Below, one piece after another: positions 62,508 to 62,756 of a DNA stretch of 62,756 nt. The notes beneath the pieces are model-generated. The model did not search any database, was not told where the DNA came from, and saw only the letters and a list, made by a program, of their open reading frames with translations. This DNA comes from Micromonospora qiuiae. Its GTDB lineage: Bacteria; Actinomycetota; Actinomycetes; Mycobacteriales; Micromonosporaceae. The DNA lies in the NCBI RefSeq assembly GCF_016863555.1, contig NZ_BOPC01000021.1:1-62756 (forward strand), written 5' to 3'. The position numbers and the translations under genes are program-made. Positions within the stretch are counted from its first letter, which is position 1, and every line of letters begins with the position of its first letter.

Positions 62508-62691
62508 GTTGGCCATCGACACATCTGGATGATCGTCGATTGTCGCTACCTACTCCGCCGGTCACGGTGCAGGACGACCGGCAGACCACCACCCGGTACG
62601 ACGTCGACAGTCGATGGTGGCCGCCCGGCCACCGAGACCGCCGGTTCGTAGCGCACTGCTGGCCACCGGCCAGCCGTCATGAGGAGGAAGC

Positions 62692-62756
62692 ATGAACAAC
62701 GTCCCCGTCCCACCACGAAGTCGCAGGCGTGGACGCCTCAGGTCGCTCATCGGTGC
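62692..62756 (+). CDS. Start of a probable secreted protein (truncated by window edge)
   Basis: Only 21 codons are visible: MNNVPVPPRSRRRGRLRSLI then Gly. The Arg-rich start fits the n-region of a long actinomycete signal peptide, as in secreted glycoside hydrolases. A GAGGAGGAAG site precedes the ATG by a normal distance. The shared operator-like palindrome with the GH10 xylanase supports an extracellular carbohydrate-active enzyme, but the product cannot be named from this window. Confidence 0.6.
   Translation, partial: MNNVPVPPRSRRRGRLRSLIG

Noticed and set aside
62172..62522. Leftward 116-codon frame before the right-edge gene
   Set aside because: Part of it (GVEMTFEEIAGWALRIEAV) looks protein-like, but the rest is antisense to the SCO5389-like fragment, there is no clear ribosome binding site, and I recognise no family. 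Left out as a gene.
1..62756. tRNA or rRNA genes and insertion sequences
   Set aside because: No cloverleaf with a TTC-arm core, no rRNA-like block and no transposase or integrase motif was seen on either strand.

Overview
The window is very G+C-rich, with GTG starts, tightly overlapping stop/start codons, DUF397/Scr1-type regulators, B12 riboswitches on nrdAB and metE, and many secreted carbohydrate enzymes. This points to a chromosomal segment of a filamentous actinomycete, most likely family Micromonosporaceae; the genus is inference. I saw no tRNA, rRNA, CRISPR array, transposase or integrase.

Layout. (1) 0.2-13.6 kb: a complete bcc-caa3 type respiratory cluster. A leftward operon ccmC-ccmE-ccmF-ccmG-ccmH (System I cytochrome c maturation, without ccmA/ccmB) is divergent from ctaC(with fused cytochrome c)-ctaD-ctaE-small membrane protein-ctaG-cytochrome c lipoprotein-qcrC-qcrA-qcrB. 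(2) 13.8-22.7 kb: a pyruvate-oxidase-like ThDP enzyme, a large FAD/4Fe-4S D-hydroxyacid dehydrogenase, an enolase-superfamily enzyme, a GH15-like enzyme and an SDR. (3) 22.7-28.3 kb: an intergenic repeat cluster, a secreted Cip1-like protein behind a CebR-like operator, a membrane NACHT NTPase, an unknown two-helix membrane protein and an orphan prenyl-synthase-fold enzyme. (4) 28.4-34.9 kb: two nearly identical cobalamin riboswitches, one before nrdA-nrdB and one before metE. (5) 34.9-36.8 kb: a DUF397/Scr1-type regulator pair, then a repeat-rich gap. (6) 36.8-50.1 kb: a plant polysaccharide locus. It holds a secreted CE1-like esterase, an IclR regulator, a sugar ABC transporter (binding protein plus two permeases), an enolase-superfamily sugar-acid dehydratase, a FAH-family dehydratase, an aldehyde dehydrogenase, and a convergent multimodular GH10 xylanase. 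The esterase and the transporter have almost the same promoter/operator sequence. (7) 50.2-62.0 kb: one 3,921-residue PKS-NRPS gene. (8) 62.0-62.8 kb: a remnant region and the start of a probably secreted protein sharing an operator-like palindrome with the xylanase.

How they work together. The respiratory cluster looks like a self-contained second quinol-oxidising chain. The adjacent pyruvate oxidase-like and D-hydroxyacid dehydrogenase genes could feed it electrons. Locus 6 reads as xylan/ester hydrolysis outside the cell, uptake of a sugar or sugar acid, and conversion to 2-oxoglutarate by two dehydrations and one oxidation (a Weimberg-like route with an enolase-superfamily first dehydratase).

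The most unusual object is the assembly line at 50.2-62.0 kb: FAAL-ACP-KS-degenerate AT-KR-ACP-C-A-T-C followed by a C-terminal domain that resembles cyanobacterial fatty acyl-ACP reductase (the aldehyde-forming alkane-pathway enzyme) rather than a thioesterase or classical thioester reductase. This suggests reductive release to an aldehyde by an unfamiliar mechanism.
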